Shown piece by piece: positions 9,955 to 20,857 of a stretch of DNA of 41,667 nt. The notes beneath the pieces are model-generated. The model was not told where the DNA came from, did not search any database, and saw only the letters and a list, made by a program, of their open reading frames with translations. The translations under genes were made by a program, and so were the position numbers. The DNA is from Perkinsus marinus ATCC 50983 (Eukaryota; Perkinsozoa; Perkinsida; Perkinsidae): positions 1-41,667 of the forward strand of contig NW_003210511.1 of assembly GCF_000006405.1 (NCBI RefSeq), written 5' to 3'. Each line of letters starts with the position of its first letter. The first letter of the stretch is position 1.

Positions 9955-10520
9955 ATGTTTTTGAACTACATGTTGATGCGAATCTTTTGTATCCAGGCCC
10001 ACGTTGGGTCAGACAAGGAGATGATTCTTCTTCGTTTCTCTACTCTTCTGCGGTATAAGTTCTACCCGAATCCGTGTCTGAACTTCTATAATCAGCGAGG
10101 GAAAACTATTCGAGTGAAGATGGGAAACCAGGCACTCATTCTAACACTGGATGATACAAAAACCCATTATGAGCCATTTATATATTTGTGGGTGAGGCAA
10201 GCTTTACTGCCCTACGGAGACCGGACTCATCGGCCAATTTCGAGTGATCCCCAACACCCACTCAACTGGCTGACTGGTGGAACTCGAATGTATCTCCTCC
10301 TGAAAAGGATAAGGTATTCCTCGTGATGGTACTGTACCATTAATACATTCTCCTACAGCCTCATAGGGATGGTAAAACATCTTGGTCAGAGCTTGGTGCC
10401 ACCAAGTTGGTGGCCAGAGAGGAAACGGGCCGAGCGGAACAGTGGTCTATTGCTTATCTAGATGAGCTGAGAATACTGGTGACGGCATGGTATACTATGA
10501 TTATTTCATAACCGCCCAGA
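9955..10520 (+). other. Unassigned coding-like relic
   Basis: A 123-codon open frame (9955-10326) and a stretch from about 10360 with a protein-like look (HRDGKTSWSELGATK) lie next to each other. Bases 10313-10360 could be a 48-nt GT-AG intron (GTATTC to CTACAG), but a frame linking both sides runs into a stop upstream. Neither part resembles a family I know. Its position among transposon remains suggests a decayed element. Confidence 0.2.
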
Positions 10521-10526
10521 GACTAT

Positions 10527-10589
10527 CTTATTCCGACTATACGATTACATGTCTACAGTGTAGACATGTAATCGTATAGTCGAAATAAG
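10527..10589. repeat. 63-bp near-perfect palindrome
   Basis: Arms of 31 nt (10527-10557 and 10559-10589) pair with one mismatch around a single central base. The arm reads CTTATTCCGACTATACGATT and continues to GTCTACA. It would form a long hairpin or cruciform. It is not followed by a T-run and lies in no recognised gene. Confidence 0.92.
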
Positions 10590-10590
10590 A

Positions 10591-10605
10591 GTGTAGACTC
10601 TACAC
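10591..10605. repeat. 15-bp satellite palindrome
   Basis: GTGTAGACTCTACAC is a 7-bp inverted repeat around one base, one base after the 63-bp palindrome. It repeats the GTGTAGAC core of that palindrome's centre, so it probably arose from it. Confidence 0.8.
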
Positions 10606-12301
10606 TGATGCTTCTATGCGAGCAATCGTTTACATGGCGATACACTGCTCCGCCTTACTGCGGAGGAACAGCGTAGCTGCTCAGCGGTTGGAACCGTACC
10701 AGAGAGTTACTTTTCGGCGAACTTGGCTCGGAACAGCGATGGGCACAACCGGCGCTGATACAAGAAGACACCCTGAACTCTTAAAGCCGCCTGGCTAGTG
10801 ACGCTAGCCAGTTTGTCTTCATCCCGTTGAGTAGTACTGTAGATGTTTCTAGTGAATAGTTGGTCAAATCGAGGTCTTCGAGGTAGGTCGGATCTACTAA
10901 CGAGCCTCAGTACATTTGGTTGAAGCTCGGAGCTTGTAACAAGCTGTTTGTAATCTTGAATGTCTTCGTCTGCAGCTGGTACTTATGAGATGACACGCAC
11001 TCGGTCACAACTCGAAGGCTCGAAGTTTTATCTCTCTCAAAACAATTAGCATGTTCCTAACAATCGGCCGCTTGAATCATTACACTCACAGTCACAGCAG
11101 TAAATATGAGCATTCGGAGGGCGGTCATGTTATTTAAAAGGGATTTTCCAATGAATAATCTTCGCTGTTCGGAGCTGTCAACGCGACTGATACCATAACA
11201 CGCTAGCGGGCTGTCACTCGCAAGTTAGATTCGTAGGATTTTAATCGCAATAGGGGACCGTCCATCACCGCTCAATTAACGCTACGCTACACTCACTACT
11301 GCGCCAGAGCTACTCACTCTAGAATTACCACTGGTCAAGCGCACGCCGTGAGCCTCACGCCGTGAGAACTACGACAGCTGCGTGTGACTCAAGCAACCGC
11401 TGCGCTACGTTTGCCCCCGGAGAAGCTACCCCTGGGACTGCGTGATCAATCATATTATATGATTTATCACTAGACCTTCATCACTGATATATTCTATCAC
11501 TGCTATATTATATAATGACTCTTGCAACCTACAACTCATTAGAGAATTCTAATTACGATTCCATTCGTAACAGGACAAGGACTCAGGCCCAGGTAGCTGC
11601 TTCGCGTGGTTCTCGGATTTCGGATGCACGCATACAGGGGGCGCAGAGACACTCGCGACGCGCAGCGGTATAGAATACAGGTCCATGCCAATAATGTAAC
11701 AATATGGTCGATGAATAAGCATGGACGATGAGAGGAGTGGTGATCCGAACAATCAATAAAAACGAATGTTTCTCGTTTGTCGTTGTCACATACGTCGCAT
11801 ACATGACACATCAGTTCCAACACGAGGAATTATTGTTTTTCATGTTGTGCGATCGCTGTCCCTGCATCCCGGTTTCAGAATCAGCCAAATGTGTTTAGGT
11901 TATTGCTGAGATCAATTCAATGCGAAGAACACAATACATCGACTACCTTGAACTCCAGTTTGCATGTCATTGCCTGGTCAAACCATGAGTCCAGAAAAAA
12001 TAATTCTCGTCTTGCGCGAGGATTATGGAACTACAGGTTCCGGCCACACGTTCGATGAGCCAGGCACGCATTATGCGTGCCTATTTTTCGTCAAGCTATC
12101 GCCAGCGGGAAGCTGAGAGAGCCGAGAGCTGAGAAGTCTTAGAAATCTGCCGAGTGGCTCCTCTGAAAATATCAGACGGCTCGTTACTTTTGATTCGAAG
12201 GACTCGGAGGATATAGATCATGACTTATTATCGCATGACTCAGTTCTGATGGGTTCTAGAATGGTATACGTAACTCCTGGAAAGTTCCCTTTCATAGTAT
12301 C
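10606..12301. other. Non-coding spacer upstream of the subtilase
   Basis: No convincing gene. The stretch holds the second copy of the 79-bp repeat (11602-11680), a direct duplication of CACGCCGTGAG near 11343-11364, and an AT-rich segment at about 11450-11520. The last few hundred bases should carry the subtilase promoter, but I see no element I can name. Confidence 0.5.
11602..11680 (-). repeat. 79-bp dispersed repeat, copy 2
   Basis: Reverse complement of 1867-1945 with a few differences. Two copies in opposite orientation, one just outside the left arm and one inside the spacer. Confidence 0.8.
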
Positions 12302-13732
12302 ATGCTCGCATACTCGGCATTCTTATCGACACTACTTGTTTATGCTCTAGCCTCCGGTGGCGCTGTCTCCAACCGCACGCTGGTCACGATATCTTATCGT
12401 GGAAACCGACTCGACATCCGTCATGTACCGAATATGATGGCAAAGGTCATATCTGCTTCCGGTGGAAGAGCATACGCCCTCACCCAAGATGACCATGAGT
12501 GCGAGCGGTGTTTCGCTCAAGATGGTATGGTATATGACTTGAAGGCGATAGGGATCCAGATTGTAGAGTCTAAATGCTCAGTTGGTCACAGTCAAATTCT
12601 GGACTACTTGAGGAAAGCCGAAGATTTGCTCGACATTGAATTTGAATGTGAGCCAGACTCTGAGGTCAGTCTGGTCCCGAATCCCTTATCACATACGGCC
12701 CAAACATCTCATATAATTACCACCAAGTGTAATGGTGGCAATTCTGTTCTCGGTACCAACGACCCCGCCTCCTCCTGCCAGCGTAACCTCGAGGTTATCC
12801 GCCTAGGGGCTGCCTGGGAAGCCGTTCGCTCAGCCGGACCGGAGCTGAAGGATGTTATCTTGGCCATCATCGATAGTGGTGTTGACATGACTCATCCCGA
12901 CTTGGTCAATCAATTCTGGAGGAACCCATCTGACAACTCTATTGGCTTCAACTTCATAACGAACAGTACTAATGTTGCTGATGACAATGGCCATGGTACT
13001 CACTGTGCCGGGAATGCAGCCGCTCAGACTAATAATAGCATCGGTATTGCAGGAGTGGCGAATATGGATGGATCGATGCCCCATGTGAAGCTGATGATTT
13101 TGAAGTTCGTTGACTCATACGGGTCTGGCCTGGCCAGTGACGCAATGAGGGCTCTCAACTTCGCGGTCGAGAATGGTGCCGCATTGTCCTCTCATTCATA
13201 TGGCTATGCTATCCCGAAAAAACTCCTGGAAACTGGTTTCAAGAACGCTGCTGCTGCTGGGCATGTTACAATTGTTTCTGCTGGAAATAACAGAGCTAGA
13301 TTAGAGGATGATGCACATTATCCGTGCTCCTATGCGCCAGAAATCCCATCTATGCTCTGTATCGCTGCCAGTACTTCTGACCCAACTGAAACCGTCTCTC
13401 TGGCTAGTTTTTCGAATGCTGCTACGTTTATAAAGGTGGCCGCTCCCGGTGTTTATATCTATTCGACCATGCCAAGAGGGTCATATGGCTATATGAGTGG
13501 TACATCGATGTCGACCCCCACTACTGCCGGTGTCGCGGCTTTGCTGGCTACTCTGGGTCTCAAAGGCCAGGATATAACGAACATCATCATAAATTCTAGG
13601 ACAACTGGTATCCCCAATGAGTTCAATCTATCTGACATCGGAGAGGTGGATACTCTCAAGGCCGTTCAAATGGCTCTCAAGCAAGTGATCAGCTTCGCAG
13701 CGAGTAATTCGCTCAGGGGTTACGGACGCTGA
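12302..13732 (+). CDS. Secreted subtilisin-like serine peptidase (S8)
   Basis: The 476-residue, apparently intron-free gene has a signal peptide (about residues 1-20), a propeptide-like region of about 140 residues with six or seven cysteines, and a complete S8 catalytic domain. Asp191 lies in IIDSGVDMTHPD, His231 in NGHGTHCAGN, the oxyanion Asn329 in SAGNN and Ser402 in SGTSMSTPTTAG. It would be a secreted endopeptidase activated by loss of the propeptide. The length fits a pre-pro-subtilase. Major extracellular serine proteases of Perkinsus (perkinsin) belong to this family, so a role in digestion or host invasion is a fair inference. The start is supported because the signal peptide begins at the first Met. 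It lies alone in the inverted-repeat spacer, 0.7 kb from the next coding-like stretch. All catalytic residues are present, so it is likely active. Confidence 0.95.
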   Translation: MLAYSAFLSTLLVYALASGGAVSNRTLVTISYRGNRLDIRHVPNMMAKVISASGGRAYALTQDDHECERCFAQDGMVYDLKAIGIQIVESKCSVGHSQILDYLRKAEDLLDIEFECEPDSEVSLVPNPLSHTAQTSHIITTKCNGGNSVLGTNDPASSCQRNLEVIRLGAAWEAVRSAGPELKDVILAIIDSGVDMTHPDLVNQFWRNPSDNSIGFNFITNSTNVADDNGHGTHCAGNAAAQTNNSIGIAGVANMDGSMPHVKLMILKFVDSYGSGLASDAMRALNFAVENGAALSSHSYGYAIPKKLLETGFKNAAAAGHVTIVSAGNNRARLEDDAHYPCSYAPEIPSMLCIAASTSDPTETVSLASFSNAATFIKVAAPGVYIYSTMPRGSYGYMSGTSMSTPTTAGVAALLATLGLKGQDITNIIINSRTTGIPNEFNLSDIGEVDTLKAVQMALKQVISFAASNSLRGYGR

Positions 13733-14426
13733 AAATCGTTGAGTCAATAAATATCACCTTCTCCTCATCCCTTGTCGAAGGGAAAAGCTTTACACGGGAG
13801 CGCTTATCATTTGGAGTGCTTTCTAGGCTTTATTATCGAGCTATTGAGTGAGTCGAGGTTCCGTTGTTAGATCTGTTGTTTCATCATTGTTCTCGAGTTG
13901 AATGCCGTTGACAACTTAGCTGTCAACCGCTGTGACGGCTTTATCTTGTTTATCACAGGAACATTTTCAGTATAGAAAGGGATATGAACTACTTATCAAT
14001 GTTCTGGGTTCAGTGCCTCTTTCAGTGGGTCATTGGAACAAATCGCGACAGATATGAGCTTGAATGACCGCCTCGTCCTTGGTTGCGAAGTGTCGCAAAG
14101 TTGCATAGTGTTTGCACGGGCGTTTGGAAATTTCCGGGCAAATTTTCCAAAAATTTTCCCTCCGTTTTCGGAATGGAAAAACACTGGAAAAATACTACTT
14201 TTTCGTGAAATTCCATCCGTTCTCGATGGTGAAATGAAATATTCTATCTCAAATTCGTATTATTCGGAGTTAAATCCTCGAAAGAAAAAATAATAATGAC
14301 TACTACTAGCAGTCTTCTTATATGTGTATGCCAAGTGGAAGTATTTTGTTGAGCGCAGATCTTCCTTTTCTTCGCTCCCCAAAATCCTTTCTACGCTGAT
14401 GGTTACTCGATACAACAGTATTACTA
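13733..14426. other. 3' flank of subtilase and short repeat
   Basis: No gene. Contains the 3' flank of the subtilase and a GGAAA/TTTCC-rich repeat at 14118-14215. The open frames here fall within that repeat and are not coding. Confidence 0.55.
14118..14215. repeat. GGGAAA/TTTCCC-rich repeat, copy B (degenerate)
   Basis: A run of GGAAATTTCC, TTTTCCAAAAATTTTCCC and CGGAATGGAAAAAC blocks with the same self-pairing texture as 9820-9945, 40491-40582 and 41211-41306. The terminal CAGGGTTT-type bases seen in the other copies are not evident here. Confidence 0.4.
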
Positions 14427-14729
14427 GTGGACTACAGAATAGATTGTGACACAACCATTGTGCTCATCCGACGCCGGGAATGTCCATCTCAGAGTTCTTC
14501 TTTCATAATGGTCATCCTGAACGCAAGGCTATATTTTGACAAGGTGAAAGTGCCTAGTGACTCGGCAGGCAAAAATGGATTCTGTTGGAAGTGGCGATGC
14601 AGGATATGCGAGAAGGGTAGAGACCATTTTCATGCAGAAAAGTGTTGCACACATCTTCTAGTTCACCACCGCAGACAAATCGAGCAAAGATGCCAACTGG
14701 AAGAACCTAAAGATTCTGAGGTACGTTGA
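14427..14729 (+). pseudogene. BED-type zinc-finger exon, probably from a hAT transposon
   Basis: The frame ends with a WKWRCRICEKG segment followed about 15 residues later by THLLVHH, a C-x2-C...H-x3/4-H arrangement like the BED zinc finger at the N-terminus of many hAT transposases, where it binds transposon DNA. A possible splice donor (GAG/GTACGTTG) lies near 14719, and no downstream transposase follows before the inverted-repeat arm begins at 14783. It therefore looks like the isolated first exon of a cut element. A host BED protein cannot be excluded. Confidence 0.4.
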
Positions 14730-14782
14730 TCGCATTCTGCAGGAGGGATGCGTGCTTAGGTGAAGCATTCGAACAGAAGTTC

Positions 14783-17700
14783 CTGTTGCTTCGGAGTTCG
14801 TGAATAGGCGTCGTTCCTTTCGGGTGCCAAAAAATGTCTCACAAGTCATGGGGATGCCCTTCACATCTCCCCCTAGCCGAGGTCGAGAACTCTCACTTGA
14901 GTTAGCTTCCAGCTGTGCTTGGAATCGTACGCGACTCTGGTGGAGCATCCTGTTACGATGGAAGTAGTAGAATGTATTGGGGGCGTCATTCATTATCATA
15001 TTCCCGTTAAATGTAATAGTAAAACACAATGCAACATTATCTATCGTTCTCCACAAGGTATTGCTACATGGGATGCTCTGCAGTGGCGCTCCTAAGGCGT
15101 TGAACTTGTTATTACGATATCATTCCATTACTGACTCTTACTCGCTTTACACCTTTCCTTCACTGAGAGGTTGAGTTCAGCTTCTCGCGCCAGGACACGC
15201 AATAGCTGTACTCCGACGCTCATGGAGGCTCTATCATCATGAACCAGGGCGTCGCCTCCCTTACTGGGTCAGCCTAGTCGTAGTGGTAACTACAGCAGCG
15301 GCACTTAGTAGAAATTTTGTCTCAACCATCACTCTCTCGTACTATTCCTTGGGGAGTCTGCGGACTGTATACGCTTTTTAAGGCAATCTGGTTTATAGTC
15401 TATAACGCCGACCACCTTGTGGCTATACGGTGGTGGTGGTGACACGTTGCTGTTCTCGCTACTGACTCAGAAATGATACACATTGTACACTCGATCACTG
15501 TTAGGAGTCCTAGCTTAGGACGTACAATGCATCGCAAAACAAATAATGGGTGTTAATGACCACTGTGGGCTACAGTCTAGTGTGTTCTTGGTCTAGCCAA
15601 TAACCACTGGTAAATAAGTTATTTAAAATAACTCAAAGCTGAATGATGAGTGAGGCATCAGAAGATGTTTACAGCCTGGTACCTGGGTTCAATTTTTGAA
15701 CTCCAATCATATTCCGATGCTGTCAACAAAGAATATCCTAGATCCTCTATAAGTTCGGAGCCCTCAAGCTCATCTATCATCGATCACCTGAGGTGATGCA
15801 CTTCAAGTGCTGTACGTGAGATCGACTATCAATAAGAAAGTACCGACTCGAACCACCAACGCACAGCAAAAAAGAAGAGTATGAACTTAACACCGTTAAG
15901 TTCAAAGAACATAGAAGTAAATAAAAGGTTGCACTTGGAGGCGGCTCCAACTTATCGTCAGATCGTCGAAGTACTCAAGCCACCAAGACTTGATCTGAGA
16001 CTACTATCTTGAGACTACTAGCGATCAAGACCACTGATCCGTCATAGTGAAATGTTGATCATCTAGTACCGCTAACAACCACCAGCCTCTGAAATTAGGT
16101 TTAACTCCCCCTCACGGAAGTTTCCTAAGATAGATCTCTTCACCATTCAGAACAGTGACCACAACCTCTGGAGCAAATCTACCACCCACCTCCTGACGTA
16201 CTTTAGTGAAATCGTCGTGGCTAGTAGTTATACCACATCTTCTCCTCAACCAGAACTTGAGTTGGTTCAGGCGACGTACAGAGGCCACGGAGATCTCATA
16301 ATCCTTATCCACGTATATTGAAGTGTCACTAGAAGTACGCGAGACCTGGAACTCGCTTTGGAAGCGACCATGAAGCGGCTGGTTCTTGCACCTCACGCTC
16401 ATCCATATATTGGCATCGTTGGGCTGCGGAGAATTAATTCCGTAGACCTCATATAGAATATCGAAGGTCTGGGAAGAGAAGTGATAGACAGCTGGTGTGA
16501 GATACTGTCCTATTTTGGAGAAGGAGAGAGTACGGCCCTCGAACTTAGTCAAGACCTTATTTGGTGATAAGAATTCTAACGTCTCGAGGTCGCCTTTCAC
16601 GATCTTCCCATGATAGGGAAAGAAATGCGGAGGCTTACCGCCTGATGGGCATGTTGATCTAACCTTGTTATACCACCATTCGACAGTTCCGGTACAAGTC
16701 CCGCTGTAGTCGATGCTGTAGATGTCTTGGCTTCCCCCTTGTTTTTTGAGTGGAAGTGCTCCGTCCGAAAAGTGTTGGTCAGCCGCGCAGTAGAAGAACA
16801 TAGACACACGCCTGTCCGCGTCCACAGTGAATATAAGAGAGAAAAAATCTCCGGTAGGACTCTGCTTTTCTTCATAGTGATACGTACCGATAGGCTGAGC
16901 ATTGGACCCAAGGAGCAGTCCTGCAAAAAGCAGCAGTGCTGAAATACTAGCCATGATGGACAAAATGCTAGCTCGAACGTCACAACTGAAGAGGAAGTGA
17001 GCAAGATGCTCCTCTCAATGCGTACAACATTCCTTGGGGCGCACGGGCTCAAGTAACTCTAAGCGACGCGTCATCAAAGTCATATACAATGTCTGGTGGA
17101 AGGTCCATCTCCTGCTACCCTCTTGACAGGATAGTCCCGAGATGCGTCACACATCATGCGTGCCACGCATGTACAACCAGACGCCTTGGGAAGAAGAACA
17201 AGGGAAGGAGTAACACTTCCTTGAAAGGGTTCGAACAGGTTCTGCCTCACTATCGTATGTTCTTAATGAAGATAGGGAGAGAGGCAATGACGATATGGAC
17301 AAACCAGCTGTGTCAATGCCAACAGTATCAGCAATACAAAGGGCCGACAAGCACGGATTGTGATTGCGTGTGCTCAGCTTATATCGGTTTCACGCACGAT
17401 GTGCACGTGCGGCGTACTTCGCTACGCAGCAACTTGATCTCACTACGCCATGGATTCGTTGGGGCAGGTAAGTTAGAATTAGTGGATCAACAAAATCCAT
17501 CGAATTGCGCTGCATAGGACTCGTGAAATGATTATGCCCAAGCATCTTCCGTGATTACATCATCGCCGGCGTTGACGGCTATAAAACGGTTTTATTGGAT
17601 AATATACACGTAGCTAGCTACATATGTAGCTGAGGAGAACTCGAAAATCACGAGAAATTAGAGCCGACTCGGTTCTGCCGAGTTGAACTCACTGGTAATG

Positions 17701-18341
17701 ATACTAGACAGCCTAGCCTAGACTCGGCGAATGTTGTTCATGAAGTCTGTCTGAGTTGATGATGGTTCGTGATAGACTGCCTGTCGCCAAGTTCCCAACT
17801 CAAAGTGCGTGACTCGTGGTAATTTTGAGGTACTGGAAGTACCTTGCTGCCTCTGCTTTCGAATTTCTCTCTGACTGGTCCCAATCCTCGTGTTGGGCAT
17901 CTGCTTTGCCCAAAGCTTCAACATGTGCTCTGATGGCATCAGCGCGCGCCAGGGGTGGGGGCTCCTGAAAGAGCGCGCCCAAACCTTTTACGCAATCACG
18001 CAGGTGCGACTGGCCTACTGAATAGGGCTGCAAATGAAAAAGCTAAATTTAAATGAGCGGTGGAAATTGGCTGATTATCCGTGTACACATAGAGCTCTAC
18101 GATAATAGGTGTCCTCTCAAGTATGGTTGAGACTGAAATTCTGTGACCAAAGATTGGTCTTGAAATGTTCAAATTCACGTGGGGCTGCGTGAATATGGCG
18201 CGCGCTAAAGTATCGTAAGAGCAGTTTTACGGGAGATAGGAGATAGATTCGACGAATCGGGTTCTGAGATCTTCGCCTGTTAGTGGTACATTAATGCATG
18301 GGCATGACGTCAGGCAAAATCAAAACTGTTGACTCACCGAG
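14783..18341 (-). repeat. Right arm of large inverted repeat (uninterrupted)
   Basis: Reverse complement of the left arm, about 3.56 kb, without the LTR element. The inner end is at CTGTTGCTTC (14783-14792) and the outer end at about 18341, only 83 bases from an N gap. It carries an identical secreted-protein gene on the minus strand. Its uninterrupted junction near 15060 shows the state of the site before the LTR insertion. Confidence 0.93.
16112..16963 (-). CDS. Secreted protein of unknown family, inverted-repeat copy 2
   Basis: It encodes the same 283 residues as the gene at 3339-4190, including the signal peptide and five cysteines, and the DNA also appears identical wherever I compared it. 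The surrounding arm has accumulated differences, so the coding core is either recently homogenised by gene conversion or the duplication is recent and the arm ends were older repeats. The gene points toward the spacer, converging with copy 1. Function is unknown; secretion is inferred from the signal peptide. Confidence 0.82.
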   Translation of the reverse strand: MSIMASISALLLFAGLLLGSNAQPIGTYHYEEKQSPTGDFFSLIFTVDADRRVSMFFYCAADQHFSDGALPLKKQGGSQDIYSIDYSGTCTGTVEWWYNKVRSTCPSGGKPPHFFPYHGKIVKGDLETLEFLSPNKVLTKFEGRTLSFSKIGQYLTPAVYHFSSQTFDILYEVYGINSPQPNDANIWMSVRCKNQPLHGRFQSEFQVSRTSSDTSIYVDKDYEISVASVRRLNQLKFWLRRRCGITTSHDDFTKVRQEVGGRFAPEVVVTVLNGEEIYLRKLP

Positions 18342-18424
18342 TCTTCCCCGTAACCCTCTTCCAATCCTGGACGAGAGCATGAAGTCTTACAATATCTTAT
18401 GTCCAACTAACAGTGGGAAAGGGG

Positions 18425-18524
18425 NNNNNNNNNNNNNNNNNNNNNNNNNNNNNNNNNNNNNNNNNNNNNNNNNNNNNNNNNNNNNNNNNNNNNNNNNNNN
18501 NNNNNNNNNNNNNNNNNNNNNNNN
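18425..18524. other. Assembly gap (100 N)
   Basis: Exactly 100 N, the conventional size for a gap of unknown length. It lies just outside the right inverted-repeat arm, so the arm's outer boundary and the link to the downstream region are less certain. Confidence 0.99.
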
Positions 18525-20857
18525 TGACTTTGAAACTACAATGAGGCGTATCCCGGTCTCTGAATACAAGACGAGTATCTATCATAGAAGGAGTCTCTTA
18601 TAGACGACAGAGCTCCTCCAGGAGTCAATTGTTCGATACTTCGAAGCAGAGTCGTTCGGGAAGAAATGAATGTAGCGAGACAATCGCCACCAGCGAACAA
18701 GTCTCTCCTGCTTTCTCTCGGCAAACGGCAATCGAATCGGAATGATCAAAACTATTTATTGGCATCCTTACCCGATCGATTGACAGCACCATCCAAGCGG
18801 ACGTCTCTCTGCAACGGCTGGTATGGTAGGGTGGGGTGCCTTTTACTCGCGAATATGGCTAGGTCCAGCTTAGAAATATTGATAAGCTGCAATAAACGAC
18901 ATGGAAATGCGGGAAATGCATCCCAACACGTCATTTTAGAAGCCATTGTGATATTTTTTGGCATACATGCCATCGCAAACATCGTATGATAGCACACAAG
19001 TGCACAGATACACCATCCGAGCGTGATTCGGAGGCCATACACAAAAACACAGGAGGGGCATCATATTGGTCAAAGGTTGATCGTAGTAAATCACAGAAAC
19101 TTTTCTTTGAGAAAAGCTAGCAATGGAGCTCTCCCTAGCAATGATGTAAACACCCAACCTAACAATAACATGAAAAGTCACTAGAAAGTTTCGCGCGCTT
19201 AATGACTGAACTATCTTGGAGAGGAGCATTTGCGAGTCTCACCTGACATATGAGCGATGCACTATACCAAAAATGATCCAGTCCTCTCTCTATCACCTGC
19301 GTTGGCTCCCCTGACCCTGGACTCTCATAAATAGTGAGCTCACTGTTATCTGCAACCAGGAAGCCTGACAAGGAACTAGTGCTCTCAACATCCGCAGTAA
19401 TATCGGCTAGTTAGCCCGCAAATTTACGGCTAGTTCGGGTGTAAATAGCTCGGCTTGTTTACTGAACCGTACGATTCTAATAATTTTCATGTTTAGTGTT
19501 ACGAGCTCTTTACTTTCTACATTATTCTCGTTTGTTTCACAGTTCAGACGTTATTTTTTCGATAAGTTGCATAGACGTAAATCTTGCTCAGTTGCGTTAG
19601 ACTTGCAGTTTCTATATCTTGCGTACGCGTGTGTATCCTGTCTTCATAACTGTGTTCTTTTCAATTATGTTGAGTTCAAATGTTCGAATCCAGTTTGATT
19701 GAGTGTCAAGTGTTTCTAATCATTATCTGTCGGCTCTTCTCTAATCTCTTATCATCTTTTCGTATCAAATTGTGTACTTTCTTCTACTGCTTACACTGCT
19801 TATACTACTTGGGCTCGTGGCTTTTGACGTCACCGCTACAGTCACAATGTATGGATTATAGCCACATTTGCGGCATTTGCAAGGTTGATGATCCCTCGTG
19901 GCTGATGTTCAAATGCAGATCAGATTAGAGGTGAAGTCGCTGACGGGAGCCAAAAATTGAGCTATCCAACGTCCAACTTGCGAAAGAGGGCTGTGAGTCT
20001 GGTTGGAAGAAGGAAGTCACAATCTCTAAGGTAAATCCAATCTGGATCAACACCTTCATAATATCAGAATTATCAGACTACTTCGCACCGCGGGCTAGGC
20101 TCGCCAGCTAGAGAGCGTGTGCCTGCGGTACAAACGCGTATGCCTGGGGGAGACACCAAGCATAGGCAATGCGTGGTGCCAAGAATGTAGAATAGAAAGT
20201 GCAATGCTGACAGTCAGAATAGAGTAGGAGCATTGTCACATGTAGGTTCTCTCTATAACACTTCATCGCATGGCATTGGTTATCTGGGAGTGTTGGATGA
20301 GATTGGATCTCAGCTATCTGAGCAGCGAAAATTGCGTGACCAAGGTTGTAAGATCCTTTACTAGCTTGGATTGTGCAACTCCTCGCATCACTCGCTATCG
20401 TGTTGTTCGTTCAGCTCAGTTGTGCGGCTTGTCGACCATTTTTCTTGCTGCTTGGCTCGTCTGAACGCCACTTCTGCCACGCAGAACTCAACTTCTTGCA
20501 CTACGGTGTGAAAAGTCAGATAGTTCACCAGTGCGCCACTGCCCATCAAATGCTTCATGCGAATCTGGATCACTCAAGTGATAATATAGAAGATAATGCT
20601 CATCAATTCCTCACAGATTACTATTACGCCACGCACGCAATACGAATAGGAACGGAAATGTGTGGGTGTCGAAGCACCGCTCGCCAGTCCATAAGTATCA
20701 CATAGCGAAGCATAGCCCGTCGAGGATGCAAGCACGCCGCATAGCATAGTGGCACGCCAAGCGGTCAATAACAAATATAAAAACATGGCAGAAGAAAACA
20801 AGAAATAATGTTTCGGGGGTGACTGAAGAGTTGTGAACCTCTCAGTCGACCCTCTAA
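18525..20857. other. Mostly non-coding region with unassigned hydrophobic frames
   Basis: On the minus strand between 18752 and 19371 there are short frames with hydrophobic segments (LGWCICALVC) and one possible exon ending SASLICQ before a GTGAG donor near 19244. Together they could be a small multi-exon membrane protein, but I cannot define it. 19440-19850 is pyrimidine-rich on the plus strand. Near 19870 a short frame reads CGICKVDDPSW, like the start of a PHD finger, and stops soon after. Nothing else is supported. Confidence 0.3.

Noticed and set aside
9955-10326. 123-codon protein gene
   Set aside because: No recognised family, and the adjoining coding-like stretch cannot be linked in frame; left only as an uncertain relic.
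1961-18341. The inverted repeat as terminal repeats of one giant transposon
   Set aside because: No terminal target duplication or transposase for such an element is seen, the arms carry a host-like secreted gene, and the outer right end lies next to an assembly gap.
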